Shown here one piece after another: positions 55,002 through 64,000 of a DNA stretch of 64,000 nucleotides. The notes under the pieces are model-generated. The model had not been told where the DNA came from. It saw only the letters and a program-made list of their open reading frames with translations, and made no database searches. The stretch comes from Onthophagus taurus (lineage: Eukaryota; Arthropoda; Insecta; Coleoptera; Scarabaeidae). The stretch is taken from positions 19,599,501 through 19,663,500 of the forward strand of contig NC_091971.1 of the NCBI RefSeq assembly GCF_036711975.1. The letters are read 5' to 3'. Both the position numbers and the translations under genes were made by a program. Numbering within the stretch: position 1 is the first letter of the stretch; each line of letters begins with the position of its first letter.

Positions 55002-56536
55002 TACAGGTGTCCCGAAACTCAACGTCAAGCGGGCACCGGGTGAGAGGCCAACCCATACATGTTCTGGTAAAAATGAGAATAAAATTCCATGTCTCTTAGT
55101 TAAGTGGTAATAGACATATTTTTAAAAACGTTAAAAATCGGTCCTGTAGATCATATCTTTAGGTACAACGGTCAGAAATGTTCGCAATTTAATAGTGATT
55201 TTTTTAATAATGTATTCCTTGTGAACCATGCTACTGTAGAAGTCACAAATCAAACAACACAAATCGTTAGTTTTGCAAAAAAATATATTAATTTGATTGA
55301 GTTAAGGTTGAAAGAATTTATGTCTATCAAGTTTGACACACGATTTCTAAAAAAAGGAATAGTACAACATCCTTGGCAAGTAATTTTAAAAGATGGCCTG
55401 TTTAGTCAAGTTTCCAGAATGGTACAACACTTGCCATTTTTCTTGTCATAAAAAATATTATTGCCTGTTTTTCTGCAAAAAAACATGTTATTTAAAAAAT
55501 TCATACTGTTGCATGTTATTTGTATTTACTTTTTATTTCCTCTTAACTTTGTTAGAAGATTAGAAAATGTGGTTTCAACAAGATGGTTGCCCTTATGTCT
55601 TGCAAAACGATTCTTTCAAATAAGGTTAACCTAAAAACAAAATTTATTTATTATTAATTTTATAGCATCATTTTCTTAAAACTAAGGCAAATGTTCTAAT
55701 TATTTGCCGTCGGCACTAATACAAGCTCTGCATCGTCACAGAAAAGATCTTTTTACTAGTTCTGCAAATCTCTTTCCATTTATTTCTTCTGCTGCTGTAT
55801 AAATATTGTGGCGCAGTTCGGCAAGATTGTCAATCGGTTTTTAATACACTGTTTCTTTTATGCAATCCTAATAAGAAAATCAAAGAGATTTAGACCCAGA
55901 GAATGAGGAGGCCACGTAATCGAACCACGACGCCCAATCCATCTTTCTGGGTATTCTGTATGCAATCCCGTGCAGGACAAGCATAATGAGCTGGGCAACC
56001 ATCTTGTTGAAACCACATTTCTCTGTAGATATTGAGTGGCACATCTTCTAACAAAGTTGTTAAATCATTTTGGAGGAAATACAAATAACATACGAAAGTA
56101 TGAATTTTTTAAATAACGCGTTTTTGGCAGAAAAACAGGCAATAATATTTTTTAGGAAAAGAAAAATGGTAAGTGCTGTACCATTTTGGAATCTTGACTA
56201 AACAGGCCGACTTTTAAAATAACTTGCCAAGGGTGTTGTACTAGTCTTTTGTTTAGAGAGCGTGTGTCAAACTTAATAGACTTTTGTTGTTCGATTTGTG
56301 GCTGCTATAGTAGGATGGTTCATGAGGAATACATTATTAAAAAAATCACTATTAAAGTGCGAACATTTCTGATCGTAGTACGTAAAGATATGATGTACGG
56401 GAACCATTTTTAACATTTTCAAAAATATGTCTATTACCATTTAACTAAGAGACATAGAATTTTTTTCTTATTTTTACCAGAACAGCTATGGGTTGGCCTC
56501 CCACCCGGTTGACGTTGAGTTTCGGGACACCCTATA
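55002..56536. mobile_element. Rearranged mariner-like element with ~450-600-bp inverted arms
   Basis: The termini read TACAGGTGTCCCGAAACTCA and, inverted, TATAGGGTGTCCCGAAACTC. Homology between arms continues inward for about 450-600 bp and includes part of the transposase gene (a GTGGTTTCAACAAGATGGTT segment occurs in both arms). The right arm leads into a minus-strand transposase remnant reaching about 55650. The structure fits an inverted partial duplication of a mariner. Confidence 0.8.
55650..56084 (-). pseudogene. Mariner-like transposase remnant
   Basis: Minus-strand blocks are FLQNDLTTLLEDVPLNIYRE, MWFQQDGCPAHYA (second catalytic Asp), then after a frameshift WIGRRGSITWPPHS and NLFDFLI. 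The usual SPDL wording has become SLGL, so a conserved acid is lost. It belongs to the same DUF4817-type group as 33697-34764. Confidence 0.72.
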
Positions 56537-56722
56537 TATGGAAAACTAGCAGCTTCAGATATGGAAATAGCCAACGTTCCACATTGGAGGACCAGACTCA
56601 TCCGCGAGTCCATCGAAATAGAGAAGAACGGTACCTTCAACAAGAGAGATGACCCCTTCACTTATCAGCCACTTGGAAAACGGTCCTACACCGTCCCCGA
56701 TCCGGAGCAGCCTTCCTGAGAG
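56537..56722 (+). pseudogene. Possible Penelope-like element C-terminal fragment
   Basis: A frame beginning in repeat X reads KLAASDMEIANVPHWRTRLI, then RESIEIEKNGTFNKRDDPFT, then stops. The R..REA.EI....N.RD wording resembles the tail after the GIY-YIG endonuclease of Penelope-like elements. The catalytic GIY-YIG itself is not visible, so this is tentative. Confidence 0.4.
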
Positions 56723-57659
56723 ATGGACCGTCAGGTTCCGGAGAGCAGGTCAATGAACCCTCCGCACCACCTGCGACATCCGGTGGAAAATCCGGCTTTG
56801 GGGATTTTGGGCAGACGATAGAGTTTGGGGCACCTGCTTGATTTTTCCCGAGGGATTAAGGTTTTCTTGATCTTGGGGTCTATTGGAGATGCCTCGAGTT
56901 GGTGGTTTTTTCTAGGCAAGTTGTTGGGTTTCTTGCTGCTAAAAAAATTAAAAGTCGTATAAACGATTAAAATATTTTATTTCGGTGCTCTCTTCGAAAA
57001 TTTCGAACGATTATCGTTTTTTTTTTCAGGCACGACTATGGGAACAAAGGAACATTCAGATATAACAAAAACACAGATAAAAAATATATATAATTACCAT
57101 CGGTGTAGGAACATCGAGAGTAAAGAAAGTATTGTTTCAAGCATCGGAGAGAATTTCTTCAAAAAGATTCCGTTTACGAAAAATTCAAAAGTAAAAAACC
57201 TGAAGGATGAAAAATAAAATTGAAAAGAACCTTTTCGAACAAATCCTCCCCGAGTAAATTGAAAAATCCAAAAAATTAAAATGGCCTTTCTCTATTCATT
57301 GTAAATCTCGTTTTTGAAAGTGTTTAAAAATAAATGTTAAAAATTAACGACAAAACAAATTACCAAACCTGTACAGAAAGAATCGTAATAACTAAATATA
57401 AGAAATCAATAAAGAAGGAAAATTTTTAAACTTACAATTAATTAACACGTTAAAATTTCCTTTAAAATTAAATAACTTGAGTCAGCATGATGAGGGGTGA
57501 AATTGGACTGAACGTCATAAGGAACGTTAGCCAGATGATAAAGGTGAAAGAGTGAGGGAAAACAAGTGGGAATAAGAACGTCAACATAAAATTTTTCCAT
57601 ACTAACTCAATTCTTCGCAACATTAAAAATCTGAAATAGTAAAATAGAAAATCTTATTG
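56723..57659. other. Unassigned sequence
   Basis: No gene or element end recognised. Confidence 0.4.
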
Positions 57660-57991
57660 GTACCATGGGGAACAAAAATGCAGGCGTCGTTGTGTTGGAT
57701 AAAGTGATACATAAAAAAGACATTAACATTTTTCAAAGAAAATAACATTTTAAAAATTAAGAATAATCCCACCCTTAAATTTAACAATAACTTAATAGTT
57801 CCTTTAAGTTGTTCCCCCTGGTACAAAATGATCAACATTATTTAAAAAAATTTAACATCACTCCATACAACTTCATTGAAATGAACCCTTTGATACCCAC
57901 CCTTAAAAGCCTTATCAAACTTCATAAAACAGATCAGAGTATCAGCCCAATCATCAGCGACATTAACAACTCTACCATTAAGACATTTTAA
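57660..57991 (+). pseudogene. Possible Penelope-like reverse transcriptase fragment
   Basis: Readable blocks are NAGVVVLDKVIHKKDINIF (near 57670-57730) and, in another frame, NPLIPTLKSLIKLHKTDQSI and SPIISDINNSTIKTF. They resemble KADKGNxVVxxDK and P.PxxxxLPKIHK...RPIVS segments of Penelope-like reverse transcriptases. The catalytic palm is absent. Confidence 0.5.
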
Positions 57992-57995
57992 CGTG

Positions 57996-58130
57996 TTAAT
58001 CGATAAAACCGTTCTTTAGTTATAGCGAATTTAATCAAAATTAATTTTTTTTAATTGGGGATCAGACTTCCAGTTGATACATGGAGTCATTTAAATGGTA
58101 GGTTAGACAAACACTTAAATAATACTATTT
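57996..58130 (-). repeat. Repeat R inverted copy followed by start of repeat X
   Basis: The reverse complement reads ACTGGAAGTCTGATCCCCAA, AATTTTGATTAAATTCGCTA and AAAGAACGG (repeat R). Next to it, GGTTAGACAAACACTTAAAT is repeat X, cut by the MITE at 58134. Confidence 0.68.
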
Positions 58131-58133
58131 TAC

Positions 58134-58615
58134 CGGTTTCAGGCTGTAAGAAGGTTCTTAACATTCACAAAAGTTGGTTTGTAATGTACCTTATAACTGT
58201 ATTAGGAATGTAAAAATGACATATCGGTAATGTAAAAATGACATATTGGTAATGTTATATTTTTACAATACAGGAAAAGAAGCTACATATTTAATAAACC
58301 TTAATTATGAAAATTTTAAGTAACAATGGAACAGAAACCTAATGCTACTTTTAATTATTTATGTTTACCGTGCAATTAGAACAACCCGAAAGTGTGATGC
58401 ATTAGTTAGTTTAGGTAAATTAACGTCACTCATTTTACAAAGTAATGAATTTAAAAAAAATAAAATATTTGTTGACAAATAAACATCTTTGTGACTGCCT
58501 AGCAACTAACTTGTATAACGACTTTGACATTTACGGAAAAAGTTGCAAATGAATTTTTGATTTACTATTGTTCGCATTAAAGTCATCAAAATGCGAAGGT
58601 GGTCGCCTGAAACCG
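58134..58615. mobile_element. Possible MITE with 11-bp inverted repeats
   Basis: CGGTTTCAGGC at 58134-58144 and GCCTGAAACCG at 58605-58615. It truncates repeat X. I could not define a target duplication and see no coding region. Confidence 0.45.
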
Positions 58616-59429
58616 ATAAACTATTGAACAAACCTCGATATTATGACACATTACAGCCTTAGATGTCTTAAAATCCTCGCTCTTCGAGCTCGGATTTCAA
58701 TCTGACATCTGCGGCTGTAATAAATGTCATAACATTTCTCGGTATGTTAATAGCTACTATCTACGACTGATTGGATAAGTCATCATTACCGCACTCATTT
58801 GAGGTGATTTGAGTTACGTAATGAAGTCATTACCGCACTGGTTTCATTACGTAACGCATTTTTAGCCTAATCAGAACAGACTTAATTTATTGAAACGGGC
58901 AACAATACAAAAGAAAAAGTGCTATCTACTTACAGAGAAACAATGCTATTTATTATAAATTTTAATTGTTATGTTTTACATTTCAAAACACTTATTCCAG
59001 ATGAGTAAACATGTTGTTGAAACTGAAAATTCAAAATTGTCAACAATCATTTCAAAATATTTTTATAAATGTCAAATAGACTTTTCTAAAGAAATTGATT
59101 TTTTAGTAATTTTTAGCAGTCGTAGATAAAATGCTGTATATCACACGTGGGCTAGAGCATAATTACAGTACTCGTAATTAATATCAAATTATTTTTTTAT
59201 TTTATGTTAAAGTAGTATAAATTTGCCGATTCAAGAACCTCCTCCTAGAACGCAGGTTCGAAATGTAACAATTATTAACTAATAATTTTTATTATTAGTA
59301 CAACAAAACATTAGAGGGGGAATATAAATCAAAAATAGTGCTGCCATCTCTTAATCATATCCATTATTATTAGAAAGTCCACCAGCGTCCCCATAGCGGC
59401 CAAATCCAAAAATAATACTTTACCCTTTA
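58616..59429. other. Unassigned sequence
   Basis: Contains a 12-base inverted pair (TATCTACGACTG near 58757 and CAGTCGTAGATA near 59118) and a local duplication of GTCATTACCGCACT near 58830. No gene recognised. Confidence 0.35.
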
Positions 59430-60244
59430 CCAATGTTTACTTAGCGGTTAGCAGTCTGGTGTTTAACTAAGCTAATTTTATTGAATAAGTTCAATATCAC
59501 GAAAAAAATCTTTTCTAAAATTAAAACAGATTCTGTTGTATAACTAAAATTCCTACGCCTCCTACGACTTCTAAAACTCCTATTACAATTGTTTGTTAAC
59601 TTTATGCAATTACCCTGAGTAATGATTGATGAATCATTTGGATCAACAATTGATTGAAGAGTTTCTTCATTAATAATTTCTTCATTAATCGATTCTTCAC
59701 TCGATTGAACTTTAATACTGTCAATTGCATTTTGTAGTTCTTGGGCACTTAAATTTAAAGTTTCTGTAACAATTTCATTGGAAGTTAATTTATTTTCACT
59801 AATATCAAGAATGTTTTGTGTTTCAACGTTTTTGAATTCTTTTTTTATACATTTTTCTTTCTTTGGTACATTTTCCAACTTATTAGTAGTTTTATTTGAT
59901 TTTCTGCGCTTTAAAGACGCCTTTTTTATTTTCTTGTCTAATACATTGCTAGAAACTAACTCCCAATTATTAAATTGTTTTTAGAACTATTTTATTTCAG
60001 TACTTTCATGAAATTTGCACATTTCATTTTTAATAATATAAAATAATATAAAACAAAAACAAATATATAATAAAAATGCAGAAAATTAACTAATTTATAA
60101 TAAGAAATATTCAAAACATATTTTCTATTTGTTTAAATTTTTAAAAAACATTTTTATTTTTAATTAATTTTATTCTTAGTTTATAGGCAACATTAAATGC
60201 AGATTAGATCGAATACAGATATCTATAAAATAATTTTGAGTTTA
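59430..60244 (-). repeat. FLASH-like 3' end, tandem copy A
   Basis: Homologous to 60245-61063 at a spacing of about 814 bp. Includes a coding remnant (59441-59950) and ~250 bp of AT-rich non-coding sequence with TTTATAGGCAACATTAAATG. Confidence 0.85.
59441..59950 (-). pseudogene. FLASH-like C-terminal segment, copy A
   Basis: The frame runs from SSNVLDKKIKKASLKRRKSN through KLENVPKKEKCIKKEFKNVE and NRSFRSRR. It then diverges from the main gene: instead of RKRVVITVTD and stop, it reads on into RRRNFSYTTESVLILEKIFF. It lacks the N-terminal two thirds of the gene. It could be an alternative last exon or a dead duplicate. Confidence 0.7.
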
Positions 60245-61063
60245 ACTTAAGCTAATTTTATTGAACAAGTTCAATGTCACGAAAAAAATCTTTTCTAAAA
60301 TTAAAATAGATTCTGTTGTATAATTAAAATATTAAAAAAAATAATTAATCAGTAACAGTAATAACAACACGCTTCCTACGACTTCTAAAACTCCTATTAC
60401 AATTGTTTGTTAACTTTATGCAATTACCCTGAGTAATGATTGATGAATCATTTGGATCAACAATCGATTGAAGAGTTTCTTCATTAATAGTTTCGTCATT
60501 AATTGATTCTTCACTCGATTGAACTTTAATACTATTAATTGCATTTTGTAATTCTTGGGCACTTGAATTTAAAGTTTCTGCAACAATTTCATTGGAAGTT
60601 AATTTATTTTCACTAATATCAAGAATGTTTTGTGTTTCAACATCTTTGAATTCTTCTTTTATACATTTTTCTTTCTTTGGTACATTTTCCAACTTATTAG
60701 TAGTATTATTTATTTTTATGCGCTTTAAAGCCGCTTTTTTTATTTTCTTGTCTAATACATTGCTAGAAACTAAGTCCCAATTATTAAATTGTTTTTGGAA
60801 CTATTTTATTTCAGTACTTTCATGAAAATTGCACATTTCATTTTTAATAATATAAAATAATATAAAACAATAACAAATATATAATAAAAATGCAGAAAAT
60901 TAAGTAATTTATAATAAAAAATATTCAAAACATATTTTCTATTTGTTTAAATTCTTAAAAAACATTTTTATTTTTAATTAATTTTATTCTTAGTTTATAG
61001 GCAACATTAAATGCATATTAGATCGAATACAGATATCTATAAAATAATTTTGAGTTTAACTTA
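60245..61063 (-). repeat. FLASH-like 3' end, tandem copy B
   Basis: Spacing to the main gene is about 819 bp. Copies A and B share an upstream segment (LVSSNVLDKKIKKA-type) that differs from the main gene. Confidence 0.85.
60345..60780 (-). pseudogene. FLASH-like C-terminal segment, copy B
   Basis: Encodes KLENVPKKEKCIKEEFKDVE through SFRSRRKRVVITVTD and the same stop as the main gene, with few substitutions. The upstream ~25 codons match copy A rather than the main gene. No start or splice acceptor is certain. Confidence 0.7.
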
Positions 61064-61163
61064 AGCTATAATAATTTTATTGAACAAGGTCAATGTCACG
61101 AAAAAAATCTTTTCTAAAATTAAAATAGATTCTGCTGTATAATTAAAATATTAAAAAAAATAA

Positions 61164-62366
61164 TTAATCAGTAACAGTAATAACAACACGCTTTCTACGA
61201 CTTCTAAAACTCCTATTACAATTGTTTGTTAACTTTATGCAATTACCCTGAGTAATGATTGATGAATCATTTGGATCAACAATCGATTGAAGAGTTTCTT
61301 CATTAATAGTTTCGTCATTAATCGATTCTTCACTCGATTGAACTTTAATACTATTAATTGCATTTTGTAGTTCTTGGGCACTTGAATTTAAAGTTTCTGT
61401 AATAATTTCATTGGAAGTTAATTTATTTTCACTAATATCAAGAATGTTTTGCGTTTCAACATTTTTGAATTCTTCTTTTATACATTTTTCTTTCTTTGGT
61501 ACATTTTCCAATTTATTAGCAGTTTTATTTGCTTTTATCTTACTTTTATTTTCAACCTTTTTTACAACATTCTTATCAATACCTTCATTCTCTTCAATTT
61601 CGCCCTCTTCAATTTCAATTTTTTCAATTGGAACATAAGCTTCTAAATCAAGCTTAGAAATCTTAGCATCATCAGTATGTAAATCGTTTTTAACATTTTT
61701 ATTTTCAATGTTCTTTGTGTTTATGTCAGTTTTATTTTCTTTTTCATCCCTAATATCTTTACTTTTACTATCTCGCCTTGATTGTTTAAATTTGTTATCA
61801 TTTGTTAATCTAGTATCTACATATCGTTTATCTTGAGACCTTCGTTCGGTGTATTTTGTATATTTAGGTCCCCTATAGTCGTCTTTATATTCATATTTTC
61901 TTGAGTCCCCCCTGTAACTTGAAGTGGAGTAATTAGTAGATTTTTCTCTGTCACGATAATCTCTCCTATGATATGATTCTTGTTTTTCATGGGATTTTTC
62001 GCGATATTTATCAGCATTTTTTTCTTGTCTCTCTTGACTCTTTTCGTATCTATCTTGATTTTTCTCAAATTTCGGTCGTTTATTTTCAATTGATTTTTGT
62101 TCTCCAATATCTTCTTGTATTGGCCTTTTCCTTTGCTCACCGTGATTATTCCTTCTAAACAGTATATCATCAACTTGTTTCCTTAATTCAGCTATCATAC
62201 GATCTTTCCTAGCAATTTCAGCTTTGGCAGTCTTAAAAAGTTCCGATAAATTGCGAGTTATTTTTTCTTGAGTTGTTTGAAATTCCTTTAATTTCTTATT
62301 CAACGTATTAACTTCGTTAGTCAACGATTCTATATTTTTAATATGGGTTTCGTTTATTTCTTGGAG
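61164..62366 (-). CDS. FLASH: FLASH-like gene, exon 2
   Basis: The acceptor is CAATTTCTTAG immediately upstream; the first residues are LQEINETHIKNIESLTNEVN. Stop at 61164-61166. Confidence 0.75.
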   Translation of the reverse strand, partial: LQEINETHIKNIESLTNEVNTLNKKLKEFQTTQEKITRNLSELFKTAKAEIARKDRMIAELRKQVDDILFRRNNHGEQRKRPIQEDIGEQKSIENKRPKFEKNQDRYEKSQERQEKNADKYREKSHEKQESYHRRDYRDREKSTNYSTSSYRGDSRKYEYKDDYRGPKYTKYTERRSQDKRYVDTRLTNDNKFKQSRRDSKSKDIRDEKENKTDINTKNIENKNVKNDLHTDDAKISKLDLEAYVPIEKIEIEEGEIEENEGIDKNVVKKVENKSKIKANKTANKLENVPKKEKCIKEEFKNVETQNILDISENKLTSNEIITETLNSSAQELQNAINSIKVQSSEESINDETINEETLQSIVDPNDSSIITQGNCIKLTNNCNRSFRSRRKRVVITVTD

Positions 62367-62491
62367 CTAAGAAATTGTTAGGTTAGAAAAAGTTAGGTTA
62401 TGTTTGATTTTTTTTAATTTACCTCAGCATATTTTTCGGCAAAATCGATTTGGTCTAAATCTGCGTATATATCTGGAAAGGTATCATCCAT
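61164..62491 (-). CDS. FLASH: FLASH/CASP8AP2-like protein, two exons
   Basis: Exons 62491-62423 (23 codons, MDDTFPDIYADLDQIDFAEK onward) and 62366-61164, joined across a 56-bp GT-AG intron, give 423 residues. The N-terminal PDIY..LD resembles the LDIY motif of FLASH. A predicted coiled coil (residues ~24-75) ends with NLSELFKTAKAEIARKDRMI, close to the KTAR.E..RKD segment of CASP8AP2. A long charged, low-complexity middle follows, then EIEEGEIEENEG and a basic tail RSFRSRRKR. In animals FLASH binds Lsm11 and recruits the cleavage complex for histone pre-mRNA in the histone locus body. The C-terminal SANT/Myb-like region of the family is not seen here, so the gene may be short or incomplete. 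Confidence 0.72.
62423..62491 (-). CDS. FLASH: FLASH-like gene, exon 1
   Basis: ATG at 62491-62489; phase-0 end before GTAAATT. Carries the PDIY motif. Confidence 0.72.
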
Positions 62492-62800
62492 TTCGCAATA
62501 ATTCCTTTTTGTAAATCACTCAATTTAGAACAAAAATTTAGTTGAATAAAGTTAGGTTAGAATCCTGTTAATGAACTGTCAGATTTGGCGTAAAATTGAA
62601 TCAAATGAAGTTAGGTTTAATTTTAAACCCGATAAATGACGTTTAGTTTGAAGTTTATTTTTTAGGTTAGAATGTTTAAAATGATTTTTTGTCAGTGTTA
62701 ATATGTGTAAATTACGCTTTTTTTTAGATTAAAATTGCGAATATAGGAAAGCGGGGAATAGTTTATGCGCAGTAATGTTGCGCGTTAAATCTCCATTACG
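62492..62800. promoter_or_regulatory. Putative shared promoter region between divergent genes
   Basis: The stretch lies between the FLASH-like start (minus) and a plus-strand 5' exon. Several AGGTTAG words occur. No TATA or initiator was assigned. Confidence 0.35.
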
Positions 62801-62849
62801 TCTGACGTACTTCTACCTGTATCAAAAGTTGTATCACAAGGACTCGGTA

Positions 62850-63059
62850 TAACACGCTTCTGGAACGCACACCTTCGTTTCAAAATTTCGTCGGTTTTAT
62901 CGCGAAAACGACCCAAAAAGAATACCACAATTTAACAACCCGCAACATGTGATCGTCGGTGATTGTGTCCGGTGTGAATTAGTGCCTTAAAACTTGTTCA
63001 AATCTTCGGGTGCCTTTGTGCGTTAAATGTACTCGTTACGTGCAGGATAAGAATTACAG
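62850..63059 (+). other. Probable untranslated 5' exon of a plus-strand gene
   Basis: Moderately GC-rich sequence ends in AAGAATTACAG before a strong donor, GTAAGTTTTTTTT, at 63060. No long reading frame precedes the donor, so it would be a leader exon. Start position is a guess. Confidence 0.4.
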
Positions 63060-64000
63060 GTAAGTTTTTTTTATTTTCTTGTACATTATTAACTCTTTTG
63101 TGGGAATTCGTTTAAAGGTATGGTGATTGATTTAAAGGTAAAGGTGTTATTTTGAAGTTGGAAAGTTTGCGGAGAAAAGTTTTTCGCGTTCGACGAACTT
63201 TACAGAAAGTTTGTCAAACAGGTAAAAGCCAGGTTCACACCGTCGCAATTGAGACACGCTCTTATTAAATGGATTTGTTTGGGTCAAGAACGAAGGTTGA
63301 AAGGTTTTTTTTGACCTTGATTTTGAATAAAATCAAAAAGGGCGTGATGTAATATCTAACAACACGTGATAAATCATTGAAACGGATTGTTTTGAAAAAA
63401 ATTTTAAACGATAATGGAATTTATTTAATCCCCTTCATAGATAACCTCCAAGGAATTCAACCTCATCGTATTTCATTTTCCTATGAATCAGATAGATCAA
63501 TTTTTTTTTCTATAACATAGGGTCATCCCCTATGTTGAATGAATGAGTGTGACTCATATTGTAACGATTTCGATTGCTTTGCTCATGCTGCGAAAGGAGG
63601 AGGCTGACTGTTTGGTTCTGTGCTATATTTGGAGTGATGAGTAAGTTGTATCAAAGTAATTCTTCGATAAATTAATTTTTTGTTTGATTAAAAAGCGATT
63701 ACGTTTGGATTTTGATCGAGATTTGCATTCTTTCGTTCCGTATCTATTTTATAATTATAATTTTCCGTCTCAATGGGATTTCAATAGAAAGTAGAATTTT
63801 TCCTTCCCATTTTCCGTTATAGAAACTTGGGTTTCTTGTTGTTAACGCAACGCAAAAAAAAACTTAACGGCAGTCAGACACAACAAGTTGAGAGCAACCA
63901 CCGAAACAATTCAAAAACAATTCAAACAGGATGGATACATTATTGTCGACAGGAAAGAACCCAAGTACCTTGGAAGTTTTAACGCCCCTCAGTTTTAACT
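63060..64000 (+). other. Putative first intron and start of next exon, unresolved
   Basis: AT-rich sequence follows the donor. Near 63890-63990 two overlapping frames stay open to the last bases (one begins MDTLLSTGKNPSTLEVLTPL after CAAACAGG), but I recognise neither. The window ends here. Confidence 0.3.

Noticed and set aside
59778..61646. Plus-strand frames starting MEVNLFSLISRMFCVSTFLN in three copies
   Set aside because: They are antisense of the FLASH-like coding region and repeat because that region is triplicated.
63890..64000. Open frames at the right edge (for example MDTLLSTGKNPS...)
   Set aside because: Two frames are open and neither is recognised; too little sequence before the window ends to call an exon.

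Overview
This is a repeat-rich, AT-rich insect nuclear region, possibly from a beetle (an impression only, from the mix of transposons). Support for an insect: short GT-AG introns, a tRNA-Gly(GCC) cluster with internal Pol III boxes, satellites with 174-192 bp monomers, and decayed Tc1/mariner, Tigger/pogo, piggyBac, non-LTR, Ty3/gypsy and Penelope-like elements. Nothing bacterial is visible. All coordinates and repeat counts were read by eye.

Layout. 1-1760: unassigned. 1761-4475 and 8026-13990: satellite Sat1 (174 bp), the second block with a three-monomer higher-order pattern; a mariner-like element with 235-bp inverted repeats (5243-6817) lies between them. 15426-19555: satellite Sat2 (~192 bp). 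21479-27049: two Tigger-type transposase relics and one truncated piggyBac. 29690-32905: satellite Sat3 (363-bp dimer) split by a 5'-truncated LINE with an 11-bp target duplication. 33527-34951: a second mariner-like element whose transposase is open except for one in-frame TAG.

Two host genes are recognisable. The first, on the minus strand, encodes a TMEM35/NACHO-type four-pass membrane protein of 153 residues in three exons (50278-50168, 49766-49628, 36136-35925). Its 13.5-kb second intron holds an opposite-strand array of 14 intact tRNA-Gly(GCC) genes on a 154-bp repeat unit, plus two further copies broken by LINEs, and many transposon relics. The second, also on the minus strand (62491-61164), looks like the N-terminal part of FLASH (CASP8AP2), a histone pre-mRNA processing factor; its 3' end is tandemly triplicated (59430-61540). 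A 5' exon on the plus strand ending at 63059 suggests a divergent neighbour.

51410-58615 is a nest of transposons: a LINE ORF2 split exactly by a Tc1 element, foldback elements, a rearranged mariner, and Penelope-like scraps.

The most striking signal is in the tRNA array. Two unrelated retrotransposons break two tRNA-Gly genes within nucleotides 16-18, inside the Pol III A box. One of them has the cysteine-histidine motif and restriction-like endonuclease motif typical of target-specific LINEs. A tRNA-Gly-targeting LINE is my main candidate for something undescribed.
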